NCBI GenBank assembly: GCA_948099385.1
Contig: CANUEZ040000205.1
Span: 1,178,001 to 1,242,000 of the forward strand
Direction of reading: 5' to 3'
DNA: 64,000 nt
Source of the DNA: Fasciola hepatica
Taxonomy: Eukaryota > Platyhelminthes > Trematoda > Plagiorchiida > Fasciolidae
Shown: positions 52,051 to 63,471 of the stretch, piece after piece
Layout: each line of letters starts with the position of its first letter
Numbering within the stretch: position 1 is the stretch's first letter
Program-made: the position numbers and the translations under genes
Notes under the pieces: model-generated
Database searches by the model: none
Told to the model about the DNA's origin: nothing
What the model saw: the letters and a program-made list of their open reading frames with translations, nothing else

Positions 52051-54165
52051 GATTGGATCGGTGTGCGAGAGTTTGCTTATTACCGTTCAAAGCGAAAGCG
52101 AAAGCCGAAGGCGATTTGGGGATTGTGCTATACCAAGTAGTGTATATGTTGAACAAAGCGTTGTGACACATATCGGATAACCTTGTGGTTTGGGTGTTCG
52201 ACTGACATTCGTTCACCCCAACCCTCGTTCGTGTCTCCGAGTGGGCTCTGTCCATGTGCAATGCTCATGATTCCCTTAGCGGATCAAACAGCTGTACAGT
52301 GCTTCCATGATTTCCAATGGTCAGTTCAGTGTTCAAGCTGCATGGAGAATCATATTATACAAATCTACTCTGCTACTGCTCTATTGCATTGTATGAGCAA
52401 TTTGTGTGGATTGTTCATAAGGGAATGCATTGGTTTTACTTAGGCTCATAAATAGAGAAGTGATGGAACATAGGATTGGATCGGTGTGCGAGAATTTGGT
52501 TGTTACCGTTCAAAGCGAAAGCGAAAGCCGAAGGCGATTTGGGGATTGTGCTATATCATGTATTGTATATGTTGATCAAAGCGTTGAGACCCATATGGGA
52601 TAGCCTTGTGATTTGGGTGTTCGACTGACATTCGTTCACCCCAACCCTTGTTCGTGTCTCCGAGTGGGCTCTGTCCATGTGCAATGCTCATGATTCGCTT
52701 ATCGGATCAAAAAGCAGTACAGTGCTTCCATAATTTTCAATGGTCAGGTTCGTGGTCAAGCTGCATGGAGAATCATATTATACAAATCTACTCTGCTACT
52801 GCTCTATTGCATTGTGTGAGCAATCTGTGTGGATTGTTCATAAGGGTATGCATTGGTTTTACTTAGGCCCATAAATAGAGAAGTGATGGAACATAGGATT
52901 GGATCGGTGTGCGAGAATTTGGTTGTTACCGTTCAAAGCGACAGCGAAAGCCGAAGCCAATTTGGGGATTGTGCTATATCATGTAGTGTATATGTTGAAC
53001 AAAGCGTTGTGACCCATATGGGATAGCCTTGTGATTTGGGTTTTCGACTGACATTCGTTCACCCAACCCTTGTTCGTGTCTCCGAGTGGGCTCTGTCCAT
53101 GTGCAACGCTCATGATTCCATTAGCGGATCAAACAGCTGTACAGTGATTCCATAATTTTCAATGGTCAGTTCAGTGTTCAAGCTGCATGGAGAATCATAT
53201 TATACAAATCTACTCTGCTACTGCTCTATTGCATTGTGTGAGCAATCTGTGTGGATTGTTCATAAGGGTATGCATTGGTTTTACTTAGGCCCATAAATAG
53301 AGAAGTGATGGAACATAGGATTGGATCGGTGTGCGAGAATTTGGTTGTTACCGTTCAAAGCGAAAGCGAAAGCCGAAGCCAATTTGGGGATTGTGCTATA
53401 TCAAGTAGTGTATATGTTGAACAAAGCGTTGAGACCCATATCGGATAGCCTTGTGATTTGGGTGTTCGACTGACATTCGATCACCCCAACCCTTGTTCGT
53501 GTCTCCGAGTGGGCTCTGTCCATGTGCAACGCTCATGATTCCCTTAGCGGATCAAACAGCTGTACAGTGCTTCCATAATTTTCAATGGTAACTACCGTGG
53601 TCAAGCTGCATGGAGAATCATATTATACAAATCTACTCTGCTACTGCTCTATTGCATTGTATGAGCAATCTGTGTGGATTTTTCTTAAAAGCATGCATTG
53701 GTTTTACTTAGGCCCATAAATAGAGAAGTGATGGAACATAGGATTGGATCGGTGTGCGAGAATTTGGTTGTTACCGTTCAAAGCGAAAGCGAAAGCCGAA
53801 GGCGATTTGGGGATTGTGCTATATCAAGTAGTGTATATGTTGAACAAAGCGTTGAGACCCATATGGGATAGCCTTGTGGTTTGGGTGTTCGAATGACATT
53901 CGTTCACCCCAACCCTCGTTCGTGTCTCCGAGTGGGCTCTGTCCATGTGCAACGCTCATGATTCCCTTAGCGGATCAAACAGCTGTACAGTGCTTCCATA
54001 ATTTTCAATGGTCACTACAGTGGTCAAGCTTCATGGAGAATCATATTTTTACAAATGTACTCTGCTACTGCTCTATTGCATTGTATGAGCAATCTGTGTG
54101 GATTTTTCATAAAGGAATGCATTGGTTTTACTTAGGCCCATAAATAGAGAAGTGATGGAACATAG
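52051..54165 (+). repeat. 5-monomer higher-order repeat (right arm), copy 1
   Basis: Monomers start at 52051, 52474, 52897 (422 bp, CACCCAACCC), 53319 and 53742 (424 bp). Markers recurring 2115-2116 bp later are AGCAATTTGTG (near 52398), ATTCGCTTATCGG with AAAAAGCAGTAC (52694-52720), GCGACAGCG (near 52940), ATTCGATCACC (near 53476), GGTAACTACCGTGG (near 53587) and TTCGAATGAC (near 53889). Confidence 0.9.
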
Positions 54166-56280
54166 GATTGGATCGGTGTGCGAGAATTTGGTTGTTACCG
54201 TTCAAAGCGAAAGCGAAAGCCGAAGCCAATTTGGGGATTGTGCTATACCAATTAGTGTATATGTTGAACAAAGCGTTGTGACCCATATCGGATAGCCTTG
54301 TGGTTTGGGTGTTCGACTGACATTCGTTCACCCCAACCCTCGTTCGTGTCTCCGAGTGGGCTCTGTCCATGTGCAATGCTCATGATTCCCTTAGCGGATC
54401 AAACAGCTGTACAGTGCTTCCATGATTTCCAATGGTCAGTTCAGTGTTCAAGCTGCATGGAGAATCATATTATACAAATCTACTCTGCTACTGCTCTATT
54501 GCATTGTATGAGCAATTTGTGTGGATTGTTCATAAGGGAATGCATTGGTTTTACTTAGGCCCATAAATAGAGAAGTGATGGAACATAGGATTGGATCGGT
54601 GTGCGAGAATTTGGTTGTTACCGTTCAAAGCGAAAGCGAAAGCCGAAGGCGATTTGGGGATTGTGCTATATCATGTATTGTATATGTTGATCAAAGCGTT
54701 GAGACCCATATGGGATAGCCTTGTGATTTGGGTGTTCGACTGACATTCGTTCACCCCAACCCTTGTTCGTGTCTCCGAGTGGGCTCTGTCCATGTGCAAC
54801 GCTCATGATTCGCTTATCGGATCAAAAAGCAGTACAGTGCTTCCATAATTTTCAATGGTCAGTTCAGTGTTCAAGCTGCATGGAGAATCATATTATACAA
54901 ATCTACTCTGCTACTGCTCTATTGCATTGTGTGAGCAATCTGTGTGGATTGTTCATAAGGGAATGCATTGGTTTTACTTAGGCCCATAAATAGAGAAGTG
55001 ATGGAACATAGGATTGGATCGGTGTGCGAGAATTTGGTTGTTACCGTTCAAAGCGACAGCGAAAGCCGAAGCCAATTTGGGGATTGTGCTATATCATGTA
55101 GTGTATATGTTGAACAAAGCGTTGAGACCCATATGGGATAGCCTTGTGATTTGGGTTTTCGACTGACATTCGTTCACCCAACCCTTGTTCGTGTCTCCGA
55201 GTGGGCTCTGTCCATGTGCAACGCTCATGATTCCATTAGCGGATCAAACAGCTGTACAGTGCTTCCATAATTTTTCAATGGTCAGTTCAGTGTTCAAGCT
55301 GCATGGAGAATCATATTATACAAATCTACTCTGCTACTGCTCTATTGCATTGTATGAGCAATCTGTGTGGATTGTTCATAAGGGAATGCATTGGTTTTAC
55401 TTAGGCCCATAAATAGAGAAGTGATGGAACATAGGATTGGATCGGTGTGCGAGAATTTGGTTGTTACCGTCCAAAGCGAAAGCGAAAGCCGAAGCCAATT
55501 TGGGGATTGTGCTATATCAAGTAGTGTATATGTTGAACAAAGCGTTGAGACCCATATCGGATAGCCTTGTGATTTGGGTGTTCGACTGACATTCGATCAC
55601 CCCAACCCTTGTTCGTGTCTCCGAGTGGGCTCTGTCCATGTGCAACGCTCATGATTCCCTTAGCGGATCAAACAGCTGTACAGTGCTTCCATAATTTTCA
55701 ATGGTAACTACCGTGGTCAAGCTGCATGGAGAATCATATTATACAAATCTACTCTGCTACTGCTCTATTGCATTGTATGACCAATCTGTGTGGATTTTTC
55801 TTAAAAGCATGCATTGGTTTTACTTAGGCCCATAAATAGAGAAGTGATGGAACATAGGATTGGATCGGTGTGCGAGAATTTTGTTGTTACCGTTCAAAGC
55901 GAAAGCGAAAGCCGAAGGCGATTTGGGGATTGTGCTATATCAAGTAGTGTATATGTTGAACAAAGCGTTGAGACCCATATGGGATAGCCTTGTGGTTTGG
56001 GTGTTCGAATGACATTCGTTCACCCCAACCCTTGTTCGTGTCTCCGAGTGGGCTCTGTCCATGTGCAACGCTCATGATTCCCTTAGCGGATCAAACAGCT
56101 GTACAGTGCTTCCATAATTTTCAATGGTCAGTTTAGTGTTCAAGCTGCATGGAGAATCATATTATACAAATCTACTCTGCTACTGCTCTATTGCATTGTA
56201 TGAGCAATCTGTGTGGATTTTTCATAAAGGAATGCCTTGGTTTTACTTAGGCCCATAAATAGAGAAGTGATGGAACATAG
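54166..56280 (+). repeat. 5-monomer higher-order repeat (right arm), copy 2
   Basis: Monomers start at 54166, 54589, 55012, 55435 and 55858. All six rare markers of copy 1 are present in order. The 55012 monomer keeps the CACCCAACCC deletion but gains a T (AATTTTTCAATGG), restoring 423 bp. Copies differ more than the left-arm HOR pairs (several differences per monomer), so this duplication looks older or has since been overwritten in places by conversion. Confidence 0.9.
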
Positions 56281-59200
56281 GATTGGATCGGTGTGCGAGA
56301 ATTTGGTTGTTACCGTTCAAAGCGAAAGCGAAAGCCGAAGGCGATTTGGGGATTGTGCTATACCAAGTAGTGTATATGTTGAACAAAGCGTTGTGACCCA
56401 TATCGGATAGCCTTGAGGTTTGGGTGTTCGACTGACATTCGTTCACCCCAACCCTCGTTCGTGTCTCCGAGTGGGCTCTGTCCATGTGCAATGCTCATGA
56501 TTCCCTTAGCGGATCAAACAGCTGTACAGTGCTTCCATAATTTTCAATGGTCACTACCGTGGTCAAGCTTCATGGAGAATCATATTATACAAATCTACTC
56601 TGCTACTGCTCTATTGCATTGTATGAGCAATCTGTGTGGATTGTTCATAAGGGAATGCCTTGGTTTTACTTAGGCCCATAAATAGAGAAGTGATGGAACA
56701 TAGGATTGGATCAGTGTGCGAGAATTTGGTTGTTACCGTTCAAAGCGAAAGCGAAAGCCGAAGCCAATTTGGGGATTGTGCTATATCAAGTAGTGTATAT
56801 GTTGAACAAAGCGTTGAGACCCATATCGGATAGCCTTGTGATTTGGGTGTTCGACTGACATTCGTTCACCCCAACCCTTGTTCGTGTCTCCGAGTGGGCT
56901 CTGTCCATGTGCAACGCTCATGATTCCCTTAGCGGATCAAACAGCTGTACAGTGCTTCCATAATTTTCAAAGGTCAGTTCCGTGGTCAAGCTGCATGGAG
57001 AATCATATTATACAAATCTACTCTGCTACTGCTCTATTGCATTGTATGAGCAATCTGTGTGGATTTTTCTTAAAAGCATGCATTGGTTTTACTTAGGCCC
57101 ATAAATAGAGAAGTGATGGAACATAGGATTGGATCGGTGTGCGAGAATTTGGTTGTTACCGTTCAAAGCGAAAGCGAAAGCCGAAGCCAATTTGGGGATT
57201 GTGCTATACCAAGTAGTGTATATGTTGAACAAAGCGTTGAGACCCATATGGGATAGCCTTGTGGTTTGGGTGTTCGACTAACATTCGTTCACCCCAACCC
57301 TTGTTCGTGTTTCCGAGTGGGCTCTCTCCATGTGCAACGCTCATGATTCCCTTAGCGGATCAAACAGCTGTACAGTGCTTCCATGATTTTCAATGGTCAG
57401 TTTAGTGTTCAAGCTGCATGGAGAATCATATTATACAAATCTACTCTGCTACTGCTCTATTGCATTGTATGAGCAATCTGTGTGGATTTTTCATAAGGGA
57501 ATGCATTGGTTTTACTTAGGCCCATAAATAGAGAAGTGATGGAACATAGGATTGGATCGGTGTGCGAGAATTTGGTTGTTACCGTTCAAAGCGAAAGCGA
57601 AAGCCGAAGCCAATTTGGGGATTGTGCTATATCAAGTAGTGTATATGTTGAACAAAGCGTTGAGACCCATATCGGATAGCCTTGTGATTTGGGTGTTCGA
57701 CTGACATTCGTTCACCCCAACCCTTGTTCGTGTCTCCGAGTGGGCTCTGTCCATGTGCAACGCTCATGATTCCCTTAGCGGATCAAACAGCTGTACAGTG
57801 CTTCCATAATTTTCAATGGTCAGTTCAGTGTTCAAGCTGCATGGAGAATCATATTATACAAATCTACTCTGCTACTGCTCTATTGCATTGTATGAGCAAT
57901 CTGTGTGGATTGTTCATAAGGGAATGCCTTGGTTTTTCTTAGGCCCATAAATAGAGAAGTGATGGAACATAGGATTGGATCGGTGTGCGAGAATTTGGTT
58001 GTTACCGTTCAAAGCGAAAGCGAAAGCCGAAGGCGATTTGGGGATTGTGCTATATGAATTAGTGTATATGTTTAACAAAGCGTTGAGACCCATATGGGAT
58101 AGCCTTGTGGTTTGGGTGTTCGACTGACATTCGTTCACCCCAACCCTTGTTCGTGTCTCCGAGTGGGCTCTGTCCATGTGCAACGCTCATGATTCCCTTA
58201 GCGGATCAAACAGCTGTACAGTGCTTCCATAATTTTCAATGGTCACTACAGTGGTCAAGCTTCATGGAGAATCATATTTTTACAAATGTACTCTGCTACT
58301 GCTCTATTGCATTGTATGAGCAATCTGTGTGGATTGTTCATAAGGGAATGCCTTGGTTTTACTTAGGCCCATAAATAGAGAAGTGATGGAACATAGGATT
58401 GGATCAGTGTGCGAGAATTTGGTTGTTACCGTTCAAAGCGAAAGCGAAAGCCGAAGCCAATTTGGGGATTGTGCTATATCACGTAGTGTATATGTTGAAC
58501 AAAGCTTTGTGATCCATATCGGATAGCCTTGAGATTTGGGTGTTCGACTGACATTCGTTCACCCCAACCCTTGTTCGTGTCTCCGAGTGGGCTCTGTCCA
58601 TGTGCAACGCTCATGATTCCCTTAGCGGATCAAACAGCTGTACAGTGCTTCCATAATTTCCAATGTTCAGTTCAGTTTTTAAGCTGCATGGAGAATCATA
58701 TTATACAAATCTACTCTGCTACTGCTCTATTGCATTGTATGAGCAATCTGTGTGGATTGTTCATAAGGGAATGCATTGGTTTTACTTAGGCCCAAGAATA
58801 GAGAAGTGATGGAACATAGGATTGGATCGGTGTGCGAGAATTTGGTTGTTACCGTTCAAAGCGAAAGCGAAAGCCGAAGGCGATTTGGGGATTGTGCTAT
58901 ATCATGTAGTGTATATGTTGAACAAAGCGTTGAGACCCATATGGGATAGCCTTGTGATTTGGGTTTTCGACTGAAATTCGTTCACCCAACCCTTGTTCGT
59001 GTCTCCGAGTGGGCTCTGTCCATGTGCAACGCTCATGATTCCATTAGCGGATCAAACAGCTGTACAGTGATTCCATAATTTTCAATGGTCAGTTCAGTGT
59101 TCAAGCTGCATGGAGAATCATATTATACAAATCTACTCTGCTACTGCTCTATTGCATTGTATGAGCAATCTGTGCGGATTGTTCATAAGGGAATGCCTTG

Positions 59201-62200
59201 GTTTTTCTTAGGCCCATAAATAGAGAAGTGATGGAACATAGGATTGGATCGGTGTGCGAGAATTTGGTTGTTACCGTTCAAAGCGAAAGCGAAAGCCGAA
59301 GCCAATTTGGGGATTGTGCTATACCAAGTAGTGTATATGTTGAACAAAGCGTTGTGACCCATATCGGATAGCCTTGTGGTTTGGGTGTTCGACTGACATT
59401 CGTTCACCCCAACCCTCGTTCGTGTCTCCGAGTGGGCTCTGTCCATGTGCATTGCTCATGATTCCCTTAGCGGATCAAACAGCTGTACAGTGCTTCCATA
59501 ATTTCCAATGTTCAGTTCAGTGTTCAAGCTGCATGGAGAATCATAATATACAAATCTACCCTGCTACTGCTCTATTGCATTATATGAGCAATCTGTGTGG
59601 ATTGTTCATAAGGGAATGCCTTGGTTTTTCTAAGGCCCATAAATAGAGAATTGATGGAACATAGGATTGGATCGGTGTGCGAGAATTTGGTTGTTACCGT
59701 TCAAAGCGAAAGCGAAAGCCGAAGGCGATTTGGGGATTGTGCTATACCAAGAAGTGTATATGTTTAACAAAGCGTTGAGACCCATATGGGATAGCCTTGT
59801 GGTTTGGGTGTTCGACTGACATTCGTTCACCCCAACCCTTGTTCGTGTCTCCGAGTGGGCTCTGTCCATGTGCAATGCTCATGATTCTCTTAGCGGATCA
59901 AACAGCTGTACAGTGCTTCCATAATTTTCAATGGTCAGTTCCGTGGTCAAGCTGCATGGAGAATCATATTATACAAATCTACTCTGCTACTGCTCTATTG
60001 CATTGTATGAGCAATCTGAGTGGATTTTTCATAAGGGAATGCCTTGGTTTTTCTTAGGCCCATAAATAGAGAAGTGATGGAACATAGGATTGGATCGGTG
60101 TGCGAGAATTTGGTTGTTACCGTTCAAAGCGAAAGCGAAAGCCGAAGCCAATTTGGGGATTGAGCTATATCATGTAGTGTATATGTTGAACAAAGCGTTG
60201 AGACCCATATGGGATAGCCTTGTGGTTTGGGTGTTCGACTGACATTCGTTCACCCCAACCCTTGTTCGTGTCCCCGTGTGGGCTCTGTCCATGTGCAATG
60301 CTCATGATTCCCTTAGCGGATCAAACAGCTGTACAGTGCTTCCATAATTTTCAATGGTCAGTTCCGTGGTCAAGCTGAGTGTAGAATCATATTATACAAA
60401 TCTACTCTGCTACTGCTCTATTGCATTGTATGAGCAATCTGTGCGGATTGTTCATAAGGTAATGCATTGTTTTTACTTAGGCCCATAAATAGAGAAGTGA
60501 TGGAACATAGGATTGGATCAGTGTGCGAGAATTTGGTTGTTACCGTCCAAAGCGAAAGCGAAAGCCGAAGCCAATTTGGGGATTGTGCTATATCATGTAG
60601 TGTATATGTTGAACAAAGCGTTGAGACCCATATCGGATAGCCTTGTGATTTGGGTGTTCGACTGACATTCGTTCACCCCAACCCTTGTTCGTGTCTCCGA
60701 GTGGGCTCTGTCCATGTGCAACGCTCATGATTCCCTTAGCGGATCAAACAGCTGTACAGTGCTTCCATAATTTTCAATGGTCACTACCGTGGTCAAGCTG
60801 CATGGAGAATCATATTATACAAATCTACTCTGCTACTGCTCTATTGCATTGTATGAGCAATCTGTGTGGATTTTTCATAATGGAATGCATTGGTTTTACT
60901 TAGGCCCATAAATAGAGAAGTGATGGAACATAGGATTGGATCGGTGTGCGAGAATTTGGTTGTTACCGTTCAAAGCGAAAGCGAAAGCCGAAGGCGATTT
61001 GGGGATTGTGCTATACCAAGTAGTGTATATGTTGAACAAAGCGTTGAGACCCATATCGGATAGCCTTGTGATTTGGGTGTTCGACTGACATTCGTTCACC
61101 CCAACCCTTGTTCGTGTCTCCGAGTGGGCTCTGTCCATGTGCAACGCTCATGATTCCCTTAGCGGATCAAACAGCTGTACAGTGCTTCCATAATTTTCAA
61201 TGGTCAGTTCAGTGTTCAAGCTGCATGGAGAATCATATTATACAAATCTACTCTGCTACTGCTCTATTGCATTGTATGAGCAATCTGTGTGGATTTTTAA
61301 TAATGGAATGCATTGGTTTTACTTAGGCCCATAAATAGAGAAGTGATGGAACATAGGATTGGATCGGTGTGCGAGAATTTGGTTGTTACCGTTCAAAGCA
61401 AAAGCGAAAGCCGAAGGCGATTTGGGGATTGTGCTATACCAAGTAGTGTATATGTTGATCAAAGCGTTGAGACCCATATCGGATAGCCTTGTGGTTTGGG
61501 TGTTCGACTGACATTCGTTCACCCCAACCCTCGTTCGTGTCTCCGAGTGGGCTCTGTCCATGTGCAATGCTCATGATTCCCTTAGCGGATCAAACAGCTG
61601 TACAGTGCTTCCATAATTTTCAATGGTCAGTTCAGTGTTCAAGCTGCATGGAGAATCATATTATACAAATCTACTCTGCTACTGCTCTATTGCATTGTAT
61701 GAGCAATCTGTGCGGATTGTTCATAAGGGAATGCATTGTTTTTACTTAGGCCCATAAATAGAGAAGTGATGGAACATAGGATTGGATCAGTGTGCGAGAA
61801 TTTGGTTGTTACCGTCCAAAGCGAAAGCGAAAGCCGAAGCCAATTTGGGGATTGTGCTATATCAAGTAGTGTATATGTTGAACAAATCGTTGAGATCCAT
61901 ATCGGATAGCCTTGTGATTTGGGTGTTCGACTGACATTCGTTCACCCCAACCCTTGTTCGTGTCTCCGAGTGGGCTCTGTCCATGTGCAACGCTCATGAT
62001 TCCATTAGCGGATCAAACAGCTGTACAGTGCTTCCATAATTTTCAATGGTCACTACCGTGGTCAAGCTGCATGGAGAATCATATTATACAAATCTACTCT
62101 GCTACTGCTCTATTGCATTGTATGAGCAATCTGTGTGGATTTTTCATAAGGGAATGCCTTGGTTTTACTTAGGCCCATAAATAGAGAAGTGATGGAACAT

Positions 62201-62625
62201 AGGATTGGATCGGTGTGCGAGAATTTGGTTGTTACCGTTCAAAGCGAAAGCGAAAGCCGAAGGCGATTTGGGGATTGTGCTATACCAAGTAGTGTATATG
62301 TTGAACAAAGCGTTGAGACCCATATCGGATAGCCTTGTGATTTGGGTGTTCGACTGACATTCGTTCACCCCAACCCTTGTTCGTGTCTCCGAGTGGGCTC
62401 TGTCCATGTGCAACGCTCATGATTCCCTTAGCGGATCAAACAACTGTACAGTGCTTCCATGATTTCCAATGGTCAGTTCAGTGTTCAAGCTGCATGGTGA
62501 ATCATATTATACAAATCTACTCTGCTACTGCTCTATTGCATTGTATGAGCAATCTGTGTGGATTGTTCATAAGGGAATGCATTGGTTTTACTTAGGCCCA
62601 TAAATAGAGAAGTGATGGAACATAG
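56281..62625 (+). repeat. Right-arm monomers rich in the CTATACCAAG and ACTACCGTGG subtypes
   Basis: Monomers start at 56281, 56704, 57127, 57550, 57973 (424 bp), 58397, 58820 (422 bp), 59242, 59665, 60088, 60511, 60934, 61357, 61780 and 62203. A 1269-bp (3-monomer) spacing links the monomer end GCATTGTTTTTAC and the following GGATCAGTG plus CCGTCCAAAG near 60467-60550 with those near 61734-61820. Beyond about 0.7 kb the copies diverge, so this is only a partial trimer repeat. No foreign insert is present. Confidence 0.82.
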
Positions 62626-63048
62626 GATTGGATCGGTGTGCGAGAATTTGGTTGTTACCGTTCAAAGCGAAAGCGAAAGCCGAAGGCGATTTGGGGATTG
62701 TGCTATATCATGTATTGTATATGTTGATCAAAGCGTTGAGACCCATATGGGATAGCCTTGTGATTTGGGTGTTCGACTGACATTCGTTCACCCCAACCCT
62801 TGTTCGTGTCTCCGAGTGGGCTCTGTCCATGTGCAATGCTCATGATTCCCTTAGCGGATCAAACAGCTGTACAGTGCTTCCATAATTTCCAATGTTCAGT
62901 TCAGTGTTCAAGCTGCATGGAGAATCATATTATACAAATCTACTCTGCTACTGCTCTATTGCATTGTATGAGCAATCTGTGTGGATTGTTCATAAGGGAA
63001 TGCATTGGTTTTACTTAGGCCCATAAATAGAGAAGTGATGGAACATAA
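62626..63048 (+). repeat. Representative 423-bp monomer, first of a near-identical adjacent pair
   Basis: Used here as reference for positions within the unit. Start landmark 1-19; purine-rich hexamer run with GCGAAAGC at 42-49 and 48-55; TTGATCAA variant at 99-106; palindrome CCCATATGGG at 117-126; C-rich CCCCAACCC at 166-174; overlapping palindromes ACAGCTGT and CTGTACAG at 238-249; pentamer repeat TCAGTTCAGT at 271-280; pyrimidine-rich CTACTCTGCTACTGCTC near 315-331; CATAAATAG at 397-405. Hand count: 182 G+C and 13 CpG. Confidence 0.95.
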
Positions 63049-63471
63049 GATTGGATCGGTGTGCGAGAATTTGGTTGTTACCGTTCAAAGCGAAAGCGAA
63101 AGCCGAAGGTGATTTGGGGATTGTGCTATATCATGTATTGTATATGTTGATCAAAGCGTTGAGACCCATATGGGATAGCCTTGTGATTTGGGTGTTCGAC
63201 TGACATTCGTTCACCCCAACCCTTGTTCGTGTCTCCGAGTGGGCTCTGTCCATGTGCAATGCTCATGATTCCCTTAGCGGATCAAACAGCTGTACAGTGC
63301 TTCCATAATTTCCAATGTTCAGTTCAGTGTTCAAGCTGCATGGAGAATCATATTATACAAATCTACTCTGCTACTGCTCTATTGCATTGTATGAGCAATC
63401 TGTGTGGATTGTTCATAAGGGAATGCATTGGTTTTACTTAGGCCCATAAATAGAGAAGTGATGGAACATAA
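63049..63471 (+). repeat. Second monomer of a near-identical adjacent pair
   Basis: It differs from 62626-63048 at one position that I can find, GGTGATTT for GGCGATTT at about 63110, a CpG to TpG type change. This is the closest adjacent pair seen and suggests a recent single-monomer tandem duplication. Confidence 0.92.

Noticed and set aside
61319..61567. Minus-strand open frame of about 80-89 codons
   Set aside because: It is opened by single changes such as TATATC to TATACC that remove a stop in a minority of monomers. It begins at TTG or an ATG two codons later. No known domain is seen, and its presence follows subtype distribution.
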